Assembly (NCBI GenBank): GCA_027313705.1
Contig: DAHVDE010000026.1
Location: forward strand, 62,001 to 126,000
DNA from: Actinomycetota bacterium
GTDB lineage: Bacteria; Actinomycetota; Actinomycetes; Streptosporangiales; Streptosporangiaceae
Length of the DNA: 64,000 nt
Reading direction: 5' to 3'
The position numbers and the translations under genes are program-made. Shown piece after piece: positions 1 to 8,000 of this stretch (positions are counted from its first letter, which is position 1; every line of letters starts with the position of its first letter). The notes under the pieces are model-generated. The model was not told where the DNA came from. It saw only the letters and a list, made by a program, of their open reading frames with translations, and ran no database searches.

Positions 1-3
1 GGC

Positions 4-930
4 ATGACCAAGGCGCTTGATGCGGTCGTCGAGTTGCTTGATCTGGAGCAGATCGAGCTCAACATTTTCCGCGGCCGAAGCCCGGAAGGTGAGCGGCGGC
101 AGCGGGTATTCGGCGGGCAGGTGGCTGGCCAGGCGCTGGTGGCGGCCGGGCGCACGGTGCCTGCCGACCGGCCGGTGCACTCGCTGCAGGCCTACTTCAT
201 CAGGCCAGGTGACCCCGCCGTGCCGCTGATCTACCTGGTCGACCGGGTCAGGGATGGCCGGTCGTTCACCACCAGGCGGGTATCGGCCGTGCAGCACGGG
301 AAGACGATCTTCACTCTGTCGGCCTCCTTTCACCATCCAGAAGAAGGCGTGGCCCATCAGCGGCGATCGATGCCAGAGGTGCCGCTGCCCGGGGAACTGC
401 CCACGATGGCCGAGCGGCTCAGGCAGCGTTTCGGCGCGGCGGCGGCGGACTACTCGGGCAATAACCCGATAGATATCCGCCAGATTGGCCCCATGAGCAT
501 CGAGGCAGTAAGCGACTCTTCGCTGGGTGAGCAAACCCCTGGTGCTGAGCCCGCCGACGCCGGCCTGCGGGCCGGGCAGCGGGTCGCATCGACCATGGCC
601 TGGATCAAGGCGGACGGTGACCTGGCCGACGACGAATTGCTGCACGTCTGCCTCGTGACCTACGCCTCGGACATGACGCTGCTCGACTCCGTGCTACTGG
701 CCAACGGCCTGTCCTGGGCAGACGGCAGGACGATGGGGGCCAGTCTCGATCACGCGATGTGGTTCCACCGGCCGTTCCGCGCCGACAGGTGGCTGCTTTA
801 CGCCCAGGAGTCGCCGGTTGCCGCCGGTGCCAGAGGACTGGCCAGGGGCGAGCTTTACACCGAAGCAGGCGAACTCGTCGTCTCGGTTGTGCAAGAAGGT
901 CTGGTCCGGACCGTCAGCCAGAAAAAGTGA
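4..930 (+). CDS. tesB: Acyl-CoA thioesterase II (TesB family)
   Basis: Hydrolyses acyl-CoA thioesters in the cytoplasm. The 308-residue length fits the double hot-dog TesB family. An N-terminal RVFGGQVAGQAL motif and the second-half motifs YASDMTLLDS and LDHAMWFHRPF are diagnostic. The catalytic triad known from E. coli TesB (Asp, Thr, Gln) aligns with Asp223, Ser247 and Gln297, so Thr is replaced by Ser. The ATG lies three bases into the window, so the upstream ribosome-binding site is cut off. The coding end is A-rich and runs directly into the promoter-like sequence before whiB7. Confidence 0.93.
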   Translation: MTKALDAVVELLDLEQIELNIFRGRSPEGERRQRVFGGQVAGQALVAAGRTVPADRPVHSLQAYFIRPGDPAVPLIYLVDRVRDGRSFTTRRVSAVQHGKTIFTLSASFHHPEEGVAHQRRSMPEVPLPGELPTMAERLRQRFGAAAADYSGNNPIDIRQIGPMSIEAVSDSSLGEQTPGAEPADAGLRAGQRVASTMAWIKADGDLADDELLHVCLVTYASDMTLLDSVLLANGLSWADGRTMGASLDHAMWFHRPFRADRWLLYAQESPVAAGARGLARGELYTEAGELVVSVVQEGLVRTVSQKK

Positions 931-931
931 C

Positions 932-970
932 GAAAAAAAGTTGCCTGCACGTGGTACCGCTGCTTAAGGT
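932..970 (+). promoter_or_regulatory. Putative WhiB7-type promoter for the whiB7 leader
   Basis: An A-rich block (933-939) sits just upstream of a -35-like TTGCCT (941-946). A -10-like TAAGGT (965-970) follows after 18 bp. WhiB7 is known to activate sigma-A promoters that carry an AT-rich stretch next to the -35 element, which its C-terminal AT-hook contacts. In this GC-rich genome the A-tract stands out. Autoregulation of whiB7 is inferred, not shown. Confidence 0.55.
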
Positions 971-1030
971 CGGTGGTAGTTCATCTCAGCCAGGCGGTCT
1001 CGTGATGCTGCAAAGAGGGAGGTGCCCGTG

Positions 1031-1381
1031 ATGCTGAGCCTGATTACACCGGCCGACGCCGCGCCCGCGTGCGCGCCTTCCCGCATGGGCACGTGGTTCT
1101 TCTGCGGCAGCACGGCCGTCCCTCGTGACCTAGCCGATTGGCCGGCCGTCCTGGGTGCGCCCGACTGCGCCCAGAGGAGTGCCATGCCATTTGCGCGACC
1201 GAAGGCGCGCGAAGCGGTTTATCAGCTCGGCGACGGCACCCAGGCGTCTGGCCAGGCGGGATTCGCCGGGCAGCAGCGCAGCAGCAAAGTCAGGAACGCC
1301 CACACGACCCGTATCGCCGCCCGTCGCATGACCAAGGGTGGCGGTCATCTGGGTCCGCAACCGCCAAGGGATCCGGTCTAG
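1031..1381 (+). CDS. Possible upstream reading frame in the whiB7 leader
   Basis: The frame opens at ATG 1031 (GTG at 1022 or 1028 is also possible) behind a strong ribosome-binding sequence, AAAGAGGGAGGT at 1011-1023. It runs 116 codons and stops at TAG 1379-1381, 21 bases before the leader terminator. The protein matches no family I know, and its composition is only partly gene-like. Its value may lie in being translated: ribosomes reading to the stop would cover the 5' arm of the alternative antiterminator pairing (1351-1358). whiB7 leaders in Mycobacterium and Streptomyces are known to use upstream reading frames for attenuation, although those are usually short. The function is inferred. 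Confidence 0.4.
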   Translation: MLSLITPADAAPACAPSRMGTWFFCGSTAVPRDLADWPAVLGAPDCAQRSAMPFARPKAREAVYQLGDGTQASGQAGFAGQQRSSKVRNAHTTRIAARRMTKGGGHLGPQPPRDPV

Positions 1382-1416
1382 CCAGACCGGCCAAGATCCC
1401 CTAAGGCCGCGGACCC
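1351..1416 (+). promoter_or_regulatory. Candidate antiterminator pairing in the whiB7 leader
   Basis: GGGTCCGC at 1351-1358 is perfectly complementary to GCGGACCC at 1409-1416, which is most of the 5' arm of the terminator. The two pairings exclude each other. Between the arms, CCGGTCT (1373-1379) and AGACCGG (1384-1390) can form an inner hairpin. The 5' arm lies inside the last codons of the upstream reading frame, so ribosome position could decide which fold wins. The structure was worked out by eye. Confidence 0.45.
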
Positions 1417-1437
1417 GCAGATCGGGTCCGCGGCCTT
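1403..1437 (+). terminator. Intrinsic terminator in the whiB7 leader (attenuator)
   Basis: A perfect 14-bp stem, 1403-1416 with 1424-1437, encloses a 7-base loop (1417-1423). It lies 71 bases before the whiB7 start and after the upstream reading frame. There is no long T tract, as is common in GC-rich actinomycetes. A strong hairpin between promoter and gene is the arrangement expected of transcription attenuation. Confidence 0.75.
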
Positions 1438-1508
1438 ACTCATGCAAGGCCAAGGTTGCCGGTCAAGACGACAGACGTTGCGACAGCAGATGAGAGGGGA
1501 TGAAGCCG

Positions 1509-1955
1509 ATGTACCGGCGAGGATCCGCCGCAGTCATAGAGGACTCAGCGGCGGCCGAGGCGGAATTCGTGCGGGTGACCGCGATCAGCGGAAGCGTACC
1601 GGTCGCCGTGGTGGTGAGGTCGGATGTGGATTCGGCCGAGGCAACGGAGCCGGCCGGCCTGGGTTTCGGGCCTGCTGGTGTCGGGGTGGCTGGGGTCGGA
1701 TCTGTCGTGGTCGGGCGGGCGAGCGCGCCGGCCTGCTCGCAGGATCCTGACTTGTTCTTCGCCGAGTCGCCCGTTGACGTCGAGCTTGCCAAGTCCATTT
1801 GCCTGGGCTGCTCGGTCAGGGTTGCGTGCCTGGCCGGAGCGGTCGAGCGCAGGGAGCCTTGGGGCGTATGGGGTGGTGAGCTGTTCATTCGCGGCGAGAT
1901 AGTGCCAAGGAAGAGGGCACGTGGCCGCCCGCGCAAGGACGAAGTTGCCGCCTGA
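1509..1955 (+). CDS. whiB7: WhiB7-type iron-sulfur transcription regulator
   Basis: Regulator of intrinsic resistance to ribosome-targeting antibiotics in related actinomycetes, acting with the primary sigma factor. Four cluster cysteines are visible (Cys76, Cys98, Cys101, Cys107), followed by the EPWGVWGGE turn and a C-terminal AT-hook, KRARGRPRK. The AT-hook distinguishes WhiB7 from other Wbl proteins. ATG 1509 is preferred because GAGAGGGG lies 9 bases upstream; ATG 1500 abuts that sequence. The roughly 70-residue N-terminal stretch before the first cysteine is long and Val/Ala/Gly-rich for the family. It is controlled by the leader upstream and flanked by terminators on both sides. Confidence 0.9.
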   Translation: MYRRGSAAVIEDSAAAEAEFVRVTAISGSVPVAVVVRSDVDSAEATEPAGLGFGPAGVGVAGVGSVVVGRASAPACSQDPDLFFAESPVDVELAKSICLGCSVRVACLAGAVERREPWGVWGGELFIRGEIVPRKRARGRPRKDEVAA

Positions 1956-1970
1956 TTGCCCGGCTGGTAT

Positions 1971-2005
1971 GGGGTAGCCGCAGGCGCCGGACCTGCGGCT
2001 ACCCC
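1971..2005 (+). terminator. Intrinsic terminator after whiB7
   Basis: A perfect 14-bp stem (1971-1984 with 1992-2005) around a 7-base loop lies 15 bases past the whiB7 stop. It may also serve the converging gene that ends at 2091. Confidence 0.75.
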
Positions 2006-2090
2006 AGAGCGGGCGCGCTTGAGCAAGTTAACGCGGATCCCAGGGCTGCCCTGGCCGGCCGGACTGCGCGTAGGCGTCCAGGGCAGCGGA

Positions 2091-3443
2091 TTAGCCGGCC
2101 GCTACCGGGTCCGCGCCGACCGCGTCGGCGGGGCCGTAGCCTGGGATCCAGCGGAGCACTTCGGCGCGGAAGCTGGCCGTAGCCTCAAGCTGGCAGAGCA
2201 CGCCGATGCCTGCGGTCGAAACCCGGTGAATCAGGATATAGGACGGCGGCAGGTTGAGCAGCCTGCCGATATTGGTACCGCGCAGGTCGGCCATTCTGCC
2301 AGCTTCTGCGCGCATCCATTCCCTGGTGAACGAGAACGACTCGTACTTGGAAGGCTCGGCTAGCGGCGCGAGGTAGGTCTTGAGCGCGTCGAGATCAACG
2401 GTGATTCCTGGCAGCAGAAAACCGTGCGCCCTGAGCTCGGCCTCCACGTCGGCAATATCTCCGTCGGTATGCACAAGCCAGAGCATCTTGCCGAACAACG
2501 GCGGCAGTCCGTCGGGCAACCGGTCGACGGCGCCGAAGTCAAGCACCCCGAGCCTGCCGTCCGAGAGCAGCCTGAAGTTGCCAGGATGCGGATCGGCGTG
2601 CAGCAGCCCGACGCGTGCCGGGCTGGAGAACAAAAGCCTGACCAAGAGCAGGCCCGCCCTGTCGCGCTGCTCCTTGGTGCCGTCGGAAATGATTGAGGAA
2701 AGCGGCGTGCCGTCCATCCAGTCACTGACCAGCACGTGATCGGTAGCCATGACGACCTGCGGCACCGCGAAGTCGGGATCATCGGCGAAGGCCTTAGCGA
2801 AGGCTTGCTGAGCCACGCCTTCCATCCGGTAATCGAGTTCCTCGACTACCCGCGCGCGAAGCTCGTCGAGCAGCGGCTTGACCTCGAGGCCTGGCATCAG
2901 TACGCCGAAAAGCCTGCCCACCCTGCTGATCTGCGTGAAATCGTTGATCAGGGCCTTTCCCGCGCCCGGATACTGGATCTTCACCGCAACCTGCCTGCCA
3001 TCACGCCAGACCGCCTTGTGCACCTGTCCTATCGACGCGGCGGCGGCGGGCTCGTTGTTGAATTCGGCGAACAGATCACGCCAGTCCTCGCCGAGATCGC
3101 TGGCGATTACCCGGTGCACGGTCGCGGCGGGCAGCGGCGGCGCCGCCTCCTGCAGCCTGGTGAGCGTGGCCCGGTAGGGCGCGGCCAGCTCGGGTGGCAG
3201 TGCGGCTTCGAAGATCGACAGAGCCTGGCCGACCTTGAGCGCGCCGCCCTTGAGCTCGCCGAGCACGCGGAAGATCTGGTCGGCGGTCCGCTGCTGTATC
3301 TCGCGGGCGACAAGTTCGGCCGGCCGCCCGCCGACCCTCTTGCCCAGGCCGACAACGGTGCGTCCAGCTAGCCCCGCTGGCAGCGCTGCCAGCTTGATGG
3401 TCCTGGTCACTGCCCGGCGTGGCAAGTCGCTCATGACTTCCAT
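2091..3443 (-). CDS. ABC1/UbiB-family atypical protein kinase
   Basis: A 450-residue ABC1K/UbiB-like ATP-binding protein. Visible motifs are the family-specific LKVGQALS near residue 68, the Ala-rich loop PAAAASIGQVHKA, the lysine strand VAVKIQYPG, the catalytic-loop equivalent LLHADPHPGN and LGVLDFGAVD. In Mycobacterium the homologue next to whiB7 (Rv3197) has been linked to macrolide tolerance, so a role in the WhiB7 response is plausible but inferred. It starts 6 bp after the upstream ThiF-like gene on the same strand, suggesting one transcript. A second in-frame ATG lies at 3434. Confidence 0.88.
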   Translation of the reverse strand: MEVMSDLPRRAVTRTIKLAALPAGLAGRTVVGLGKRVGGRPAELVAREIQQRTADQIFRVLGELKGGALKVGQALSIFEAALPPELAAPYRATLTRLQEAAPPLPAATVHRVIASDLGEDWRDLFAEFNNEPAAAASIGQVHKAVWRDGRQVAVKIQYPGAGKALINDFTQISRVGRLFGVLMPGLEVKPLLDELRARVVEELDYRMEGVAQQAFAKAFADDPDFAVPQVVMATDHVLVSDWMDGTPLSSIISDGTKEQRDRAGLLLVRLLFSSPARVGLLHADPHPGNFRLLSDGRLGVLDFGAVDRLPDGLPPLFGKMLWLVHTDGDIADVEAELRAHGFLLPGITVDLDALKTYLAPLAEPSKYESFSFTREWMRAEAGRMADLRGTNIGRLLNLPPSYILIHRVSTAGIGVLCQLEATASFRAEVLRWIPGYGPADAVGADPVAAG

Positions 3444-3449
3444 TGTCGG

Positions 3450-4394
3450 TTACCACCCGGTGTGACTGGTGCAGTAACAGCCTGGGTGCGGCGGCCAGGT
3501 CCGGCGGCGCCAGCGCCAGTCAGGCAGGACAAGTTCCAGCGTCCCGTTAACCGTCGCGGCGCAAGACGGCGACCTGTCGATGGCGATCAGTGCCTGAGCG
3601 GCCGCCTGGGCGGCGACCGCCGCGCTCAGCACCGCGTCGCACGCGGGCGGGTCAGGTCGCCTGAGCGCTAGCTGCGCGAGGATGAGCGGCCAGGCCGGGT
3701 CCATGCTGGCCCTGATGTGATCAAGGCAGCGCAGGCAGGAAGTCCGGCCAGGAATCACCAGCGGGCCGACCACGCCGATCGCTTCCCCTGCCAGCACCGC
3801 CAGGTGCGGAATTCCGTTCGCGACCAGGCCAGCCATCCGGTCCTGGTGCTGCCTGCCCACGACAACCGCCAGGTCGGGACGCCGATCCTGGATCGCTCCG
3901 ACCATGACCCTGACAACGCCTGAGGCAGAAAGGATCCTGGCTACCGCCCGGCCGATCTGGCGCTCGCCGTCTATCCACACCGCCACGTCCCTGCGCCTGG
4001 CCAGTGACCGTGCTCCGCCGTCGCAGTCACCGTGCGCCAGCGACGTCGTGGCGAGTTCGGCAGCCAGCCTCGCCCGAGACCTGGCCGGCAACTCGCGAAA
4101 TGTGCTGGCAGGAAAGTCGTCGAGCGCGCCGCCGCTTGCCAGCAAGGTCAAGATCCGCTCCGTCGCCTCGCTCGGCACGCCGCTCTCTGCGGCGGCCGCG
4201 ATGACCTGATCCCGGTCGCGACTCCCGTCGAGCAAGCCGAGCACCACCGCCGCCCGCGCCATCCCCGAGAGTGCTATCGCGCGCCGGGGATCGATCCCGA
4301 TCTGCACGGTGTCCCGGTCCCGCCAGACCGGCAATAAACCTGACTTCAAGGCTGGTCTCATGACTGCACTGTGCCAGCCAGGTCCGACATCCAT
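3450..4394 (-). CDS. ThiF/E1-like protein with zinc cysteines
   Basis: About 300 residues with a degenerate ThiF/MoeB-like Rossmann half. A CLRCLD motif and a C-terminal HPGCYC provide four cysteines arranged as in zinc-binding ThiF relatives. The N-terminal third resembles the winged partner-binding region of TOMM/bacteriocin ThiF-like proteins. No clear nucleotide-binding GxGxxG is seen, so adenylating activity is doubtful. It matches the position of Rv3196 in Mycobacterium. ATG 4361 is an alternative start. It probably shares a transcript with the ABC1-type kinase gene downstream. The partner and substrate are unknown. Confidence 0.7.
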   Translation of the reverse strand: MDVGPGWHSAVMRPALKSGLLPVWRDRDTVQIGIDPRRAIALSGMARAAVVLGLLDGSRDRDQVIAAAAESGVPSEATERILTLLASGGALDDFPASTFRELPARSRARLAAELATTSLAHGDCDGGARSLARRRDVAVWIDGERQIGRAVARILSASGVVRVMVGAIQDRRPDLAVVVGRQHQDRMAGLVANGIPHLAVLAGEAIGVVGPLVIPGRTSCLRCLDHIRASMDPAWPLILAQLALRRPDPPACDAVLSAAVAAQAAAQALIAIDRSPSCAATVNGTLELVLPDWRWRRRTWPPHPGCYCTSHTGW

Positions 4395-4410
4395 GCCAGC
4401 TCGGCGTCAG

Positions 4411-4679
4411 CCTGTGGAAACCTGGCGTGCCCTTTGGCAACCCCTGTGGACAGACCGACAGCGGCCGGGCTCAGGCGCCGCAGCCGCCGCGGCGGCGCTA
4501 CGACTTCACCGGCTCAGGGGATACCGCCAGCGGGCCCCGGTCGCGAACGGTTCAGGCCGGCACCGGCCGAGCGGCGGTCAGTCGTTGTGGATATCGGCTG
4601 CCGGCCTGTGAATTTCTCCCCCAGCAGGATAAGGGACTCGGCTCTGGCCTGGGCGTATATCGTTCGCTGGTTGTGGATA
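4411..4679 (+). other. Four same-oriented DnaA-box-like sites in a 490-bp gap
   Basis: The gap 4395-4886 holds no convincing gene. It contains CCTGTGGAA (4411-4419), CCTGTGGAC (4443-4451), TTGTGGATA (4585-4593) and TTGTGGATA followed by A (4671-4680). The last is the exact reverse complement of the E. coli box TTATCCACA, and the others differ at one to three positions. All four point the same way. No replication genes are nearby, so a titration or regulatory cluster is more likely than an origin. Binding is not demonstrated. Confidence 0.45.
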
Positions 4680-4710
4680 AGTTAGATTTCCCTGACTGCG
4701 CCATGGGTTT

Positions 4711-4752
4711 CTGTGCTCTGGGTGCTGTGCTCTGGGTGCTGTGCCCTGGGGA
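4711..4752 (+). repeat. Three 14-bp tandem units
   Basis: CTGTGCTCTGGGTG occurs twice in perfect register (4711-4724, 4725-4738) with a third degenerate copy at 4739-4752. It lies in the same gene-free gap as the DnaA-box-like sites. No function is apparent. Confidence 0.7.
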
Positions 4753-4886
4753 GGTGCTGCCCCTGGGCGGCGGTCAGGCAGGGACTCGGGCGCCGTGCTA
4801 ACGGTCAGGAGAAATTCCAGCTGGCTGGCCAATAACCAAATGACCACGGAAAATGACGTGGGAAGGGATCGCGAATCGCGGGATCC

Positions 4887-6329
4887 CTACCTGCGGCCGC
4901 CGTCGTCTTCGCCACCAGGGTCTTCATTATCTGGTATGCGGTCGGTCTCGCCTTGCGGCTGTTCCAGGTCGGAAATGTCCAGCTCCGGACTGCCGTGGAC
5001 GAAAGCGTCTGGGTCGTCTAGGTCGTCGGCGGTGGGTATCAGATCGGGATGGCTCCAGATCTGGTCCCGGCCGGCGGCGCCGCGGGCTTCGGTGAGCCCG
5101 GCCCAGATGGCGGCCGCCTCGCGCAGGCGGCGCGGGCGGAGCTCGAGGCCGACCAGGGTCGCGAAGGTGCGCTCCGCCGGGCCGCCGGTGGCCCGGCGGC
5201 GCCTGATCGCCTCTGCCAGGGCGCCAGCTTGCGGCAGGCGGTTCTTGGCCGCCTCCGCCACTACCGTGGCCACCCAGCCTTCAACCAGCGCTAGAAGCGT
5301 CTCCAGGCGCGATAGCGCCGCCTTCTGCTCCTCGGTGTCTGCTGGCGCGAACAGCGCCGAGCCGGAGAGTACTTCGTTGAGTGCTTCAGGGTTGGCTAGG
5401 TCGATTTGCGGCAGCGCGTTGCGCATGGCCTCGGCGTCGACCTTGATGCCCCTGGCATAGTCCTCGACCGCGCCGAGCAGCCGGGCGCGCAGCCAGGGCA
5501 CATGGCTGAACAAGCGGTGATGCGCTGCCTCGCGGAGCGCCACGAAGAGCCTGACCTCATCGAGGTCGACGGAAAGACCCGCGCCGAAGGCCGCCACGCC
5601 AGCCGGAAGCAGCGCAGCCGTTCCCTCAGGGCCGATCGGCAGGCCGATGTCGCTTGAGCTGATGATTTCCTCGGCAAGGGCGCCTACCGCGGCACCGGCC
5701 TGGCCGCCGATCATCATGCCGCCGACCCTGCGCATCATCTCGCCCAGGCCACCGAGCCCGCCCTGGCCGCCGCCGGAGAGCATTCCGAACATGGAAGCCA
5801 TCTCAGGCGGAAGGTCGCTCAGCTCTTCCTGGCCGATAGACACCAGGCCGCTCATGGAGTCCACGGCCCGGTCGGCCACAGGGCCGCAGAGCTTGATCCA
5901 CACCGGCATCGTCGCTTCGACCCATTCCGAGCGACTCCAGGCCGTGGCCGACCGCACGCCGCTCGGCAGCGTAGTCGCATCTTCCAGCCACAGGTCGGCC
6001 AGCCTGATCGCCTCGGTGACCGCGGCCTTCTCCCTGGCTGCTACGCTCGGGTCGCCCTTGGCCGCGACCGCCTGCCTGGCGGTGTTCTTCGCCAGGTCCC
6101 AGTTGATGGCGCCGCCCTGGTAGGTCATCATGTCGGCGAACTGACGCAGCGCCTCCGCTAGCTGCTGCGGGTCGCCGAACGGATTTCCCTGGCCGAACGG
6201 ATCGCCGGCGCCGGACTGGCCGCCGGCCCCTGACGAGCCGCCTTGGCCAGAACCGCCGGCCCCTGAGGCCGGATCACGGTCGTCACCTGGTTCTCCAGGC
6301 AGGCTGAAGCCGAAGGGAGGCTCATTCAT
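4887..6329 (-). CDS. Zinc-dependent metalloprotease, DUF2342 family
   Basis: A 480-residue protein of the DUF2342/zincin type-2 family, found across actinobacteria (Rv3195 position in Mycobacterium). After a Gly/Ser/Gln-rich flexible N-terminus (residues 1-50), helical segments lead to the metal motif AAHHRLFSHVPW, which supplies an HxxxH-like pair. The C-terminus is acidic (DLEQPQGETD to the end). A physiological substrate is not known. It stands divergently from the SDR-like gene at 6365 with 35 bp between them, so their promoters must overlap. Confidence 0.82.
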   Translation of the reverse strand: MNEPPFGFSLPGEPGDDRDPASGAGGSGQGGSSGAGGQSGAGDPFGQGNPFGDPQQLAEALRQFADMMTYQGGAINWDLAKNTARQAVAAKGDPSVAAREKAAVTEAIRLADLWLEDATTLPSGVRSATAWSRSEWVEATMPVWIKLCGPVADRAVDSMSGLVSIGQEELSDLPPEMASMFGMLSGGGQGGLGGLGEMMRRVGGMMIGGQAGAAVGALAEEIISSSDIGLPIGPEGTAALLPAGVAAFGAGLSVDLDEVRLFVALREAAHHRLFSHVPWLRARLLGAVEDYARGIKVDAEAMRNALPQIDLANPEALNEVLSGSALFAPADTEEQKAALSRLETLLALVEGWVATVVAEAAKNRLPQAGALAEAIRRRRATGGPAERTFATLVGLELRPRRLREAAAIWAGLTEARGAAGRDQIWSHPDLIPTADDLDDPDAFVHGSPELDISDLEQPQGETDRIPDNEDPGGEDDGGRR

Positions 6330-6364
6330 CGTCGCGGCCTCTCAGGCAGGATGGAGGTGTCACA

Positions 6365-7525
6365 TTGGCCAAGCTATCCCAGGAGCGCTTCCAGGTGAGC
6401 GACCGAGTAGGCAAGGTTCGCCAAGGGCGCAGCGACAAGCGCCGCGACGCTGGCGGTCAAGCAGGCGGCCAGAGCAGGCCTGTGGTGGCCGTGACCGGAG
6501 CCGCGCATGACCTCGGCCTGGCGCTGACCGCGCGGCTCGCCAGGTCAGATCGATTCAGCCGGGTCATCGCCATCGACAGTCAAAGAGGCGACCTGACCGG
6601 GGTGGTGTGGCGGATCGCTGACGTCAGGGATCCGGTGATCGCCGGCCGGCTGGCCGGAATCGATGTCATCGTCCACACCGACCTTGACCTCGCGGCCGGG
6701 TCTGACCCGAAGGCCAGGCGGGCACATAACGTGCGCGGCGCGCAGACCGTGCTGACGGCGTCGGCTGCGGGCGGTGTCCGCCGGGTCGTCTTGGTGACCA
6801 GCGCGATGGTGTACGGGGCAAATCCCGACAACCCGGTGCCGCTGGCGGAAAACGCGCCGCTGAACGCCGACCCGGACGGCAGCGTGGTCGGCGACTTCAT
6901 GGAGATCGAGCAGCTGGCGCAGCGCTCCCCGCGCGCCTATCCGGGCACCGAGGTCACCGTGGTCCGCCCGGCCGCGCTGGTTGGCGAGGGTATCGACACG
7001 CTGATCACCAGGCATTTCGAGGCACCGAGGCTGCTCGCGGTCAAGGGCTGCGCGCCTCGCTGGCAGTTCTGTCACGTGACCGACCTGATGTCCGCGATCG
7101 AACTGGCCGCAGCTGGCGAGGTCGCCGGCGCCTTCGCGGTTGGCTGCGACGGCTGGCTCGACCAGGGTGAAGTGGAAGAACTATCTGGTTTGCGGCAGAT
7201 CGAGCTGCCTGCTGGCGTGACCTTCGCGACCGCGCAGCGGCTCTACCGTGCGGGCATAACTCCGGCACCGGTCGCCGACCTGCATTACGTCGTCTATCCG
7301 TGGGTAGTGGACTGCCAGACGCTGCGGGAAGCAGGCTGGCGGCCGGAGGTTACCAACACCCAGGCGCTCGCCGCGCTGCTCGAACTGCGGGCCGGGCACC
7401 ACGCGCTGGCCGGGCGCAGGCTGGCGAAGAAGGACGCGGCGATCACGGCGGCCAGCGCCACGGTGGCCGTCATCGGCACCGCCGCGATCGTCAGGCAGGT
7501 GCGCAAGCGCGGCAGGGATTCCTGA
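6365..7525 (+). CDS. Extended SDR / NAD-dependent epimerase-like protein, probably catalytically atypical
   Basis: A 386-residue protein with a nucleotide-binding fold: VAVTGAAHDLGLAL near residue 40 stands where TGxxGxxG is expected, and SAMVYGANPDN matches the catalytic-Ser strand. The catalytic YxxxK pair of extended SDRs is not present; the corresponding stretch reads SVVGDFMEIEQ. The usual GxxGxxG is also weak. A hydrophobic C-terminal segment (ITAASATVAVIGTAAIV) may anchor it to the membrane. The TTG start is supported by a GGAGG 10 bases upstream. A binding or scaffold role is a reasonable inference. Confidence 0.72.
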   Translation: MAKLSQERFQVSDRVGKVRQGRSDKRRDAGGQAGGQSRPVVAVTGAAHDLGLALTARLARSDRFSRVIAIDSQRGDLTGVVWRIADVRDPVIAGRLAGIDVIVHTDLDLAAGSDPKARRAHNVRGAQTVLTASAAGGVRRVVLVTSAMVYGANPDNPVPLAENAPLNADPDGSVVGDFMEIEQLAQRSPRAYPGTEVTVVRPAALVGEGIDTLITRHFEAPRLLAVKGCAPRWQFCHVTDLMSAIELAAAGEVAGAFAVGCDGWLDQGEVEELSGLRQIELPAGVTFATAQRLYRAGITPAPVADLHYVVYPWVVDCQTLREAGWRPEVTNTQALAALLELRAGHHALAGRRLAKKDAAITAASATVAVIGTAAIVRQVRKRGRDS

Positions 7526-7543
7526 ATTGCCCCGGCCAGGTTG

Positions 7544-7549
7544 TAACGT
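7544..7549 (+). promoter_or_regulatory. -10 element suggesting a leaderless moaE transcript
   Basis: TAACGT ends 6 bases before the GTG start of moaE, the spacing at which transcription would begin at the start codon. No ribosome-binding sequence is seen. Leaderless genes are common in actinobacteria. Confidence 0.4.
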
Positions 7550-7555
7550 GGCCGG

Positions 7556-7990
7556 GTGAACGTGAACTCCGATGTGGTCAGGCTGGCCGAGGTGCGCAGC
7601 ACGCCTTTGTCTGTCGACGAGGCGCGCGAGGCGGTAGCCGATCCGGCCGCAGGCGGCATCGCGCTTTTCGCCGGCGCCGTCCGCGACCACGATCATGGCC
7701 AGGAGGTCACTGCGCTTTCTTACAGTGCACACCCCATAGCCGCCAGCGAGCTCCGTGCGGTCGCGAACCGGATCGCAGGCAAGTTCGACGTCAAGGCCGT
7801 CGCCGCCGTGCACAGGACTGGCGACCTCCAGATCGGCGATCTCGCCGTGGTCGTGGCCGTATCGAGCGCGCACCGCGCCGTTGCCTTCGACGCTTGCCGT
7901 GCGTTGATCGACGAGCTCAAGGAGACCGTGCCGATCTGGAAGCACCAGCGCTTCACGGGCGGCGCGAGCGAATGGGTCAACAGCGCGTAG
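7556..7990 (+). CDS. moaE: Molybdopterin synthase catalytic subunit MoaE
   Basis: Transfers sulfur from the MoaD thiocarboxylate to precursor Z (cPMP) to make molybdopterin. The 144-residue size is typical. The N-terminal half carries GGIALFAGAVRDH and the C-terminus has VPIWKHQRFTGG...W, including the catalytic lysine. No moaD lies nearby. The next gene begins 10 bp downstream. Confidence 0.92.
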   Translation: MNVNSDVVRLAEVRSTPLSVDEAREAVADPAAGGIALFAGAVRDHDHGQEVTALSYSAHPIAASELRAVANRIAGKFDVKAVAAVHRTGDLQIGDLAVVVAVSSAHRAVAFDACRALIDELKETVPIWKHQRFTGGASEWVNSA

Positions 7991-8000
7991 CCTTGCCCCC

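Noticed and set aside
1138-1404. 88-codon frame in the whiB7 leader as the upstream reading frame
   Set aside because: No ribosome-binding sequence, and its end enters the terminator stem. The frame from 1031 has a much stronger start and a better-placed stop.
4395-4886. Possible chromosomal origin at the DnaA-box-like cluster
   Set aside because: No dnaA, dnaN, recF, gyrase or parAB neighbours and no AT-rich unwinding region; only four boxes.
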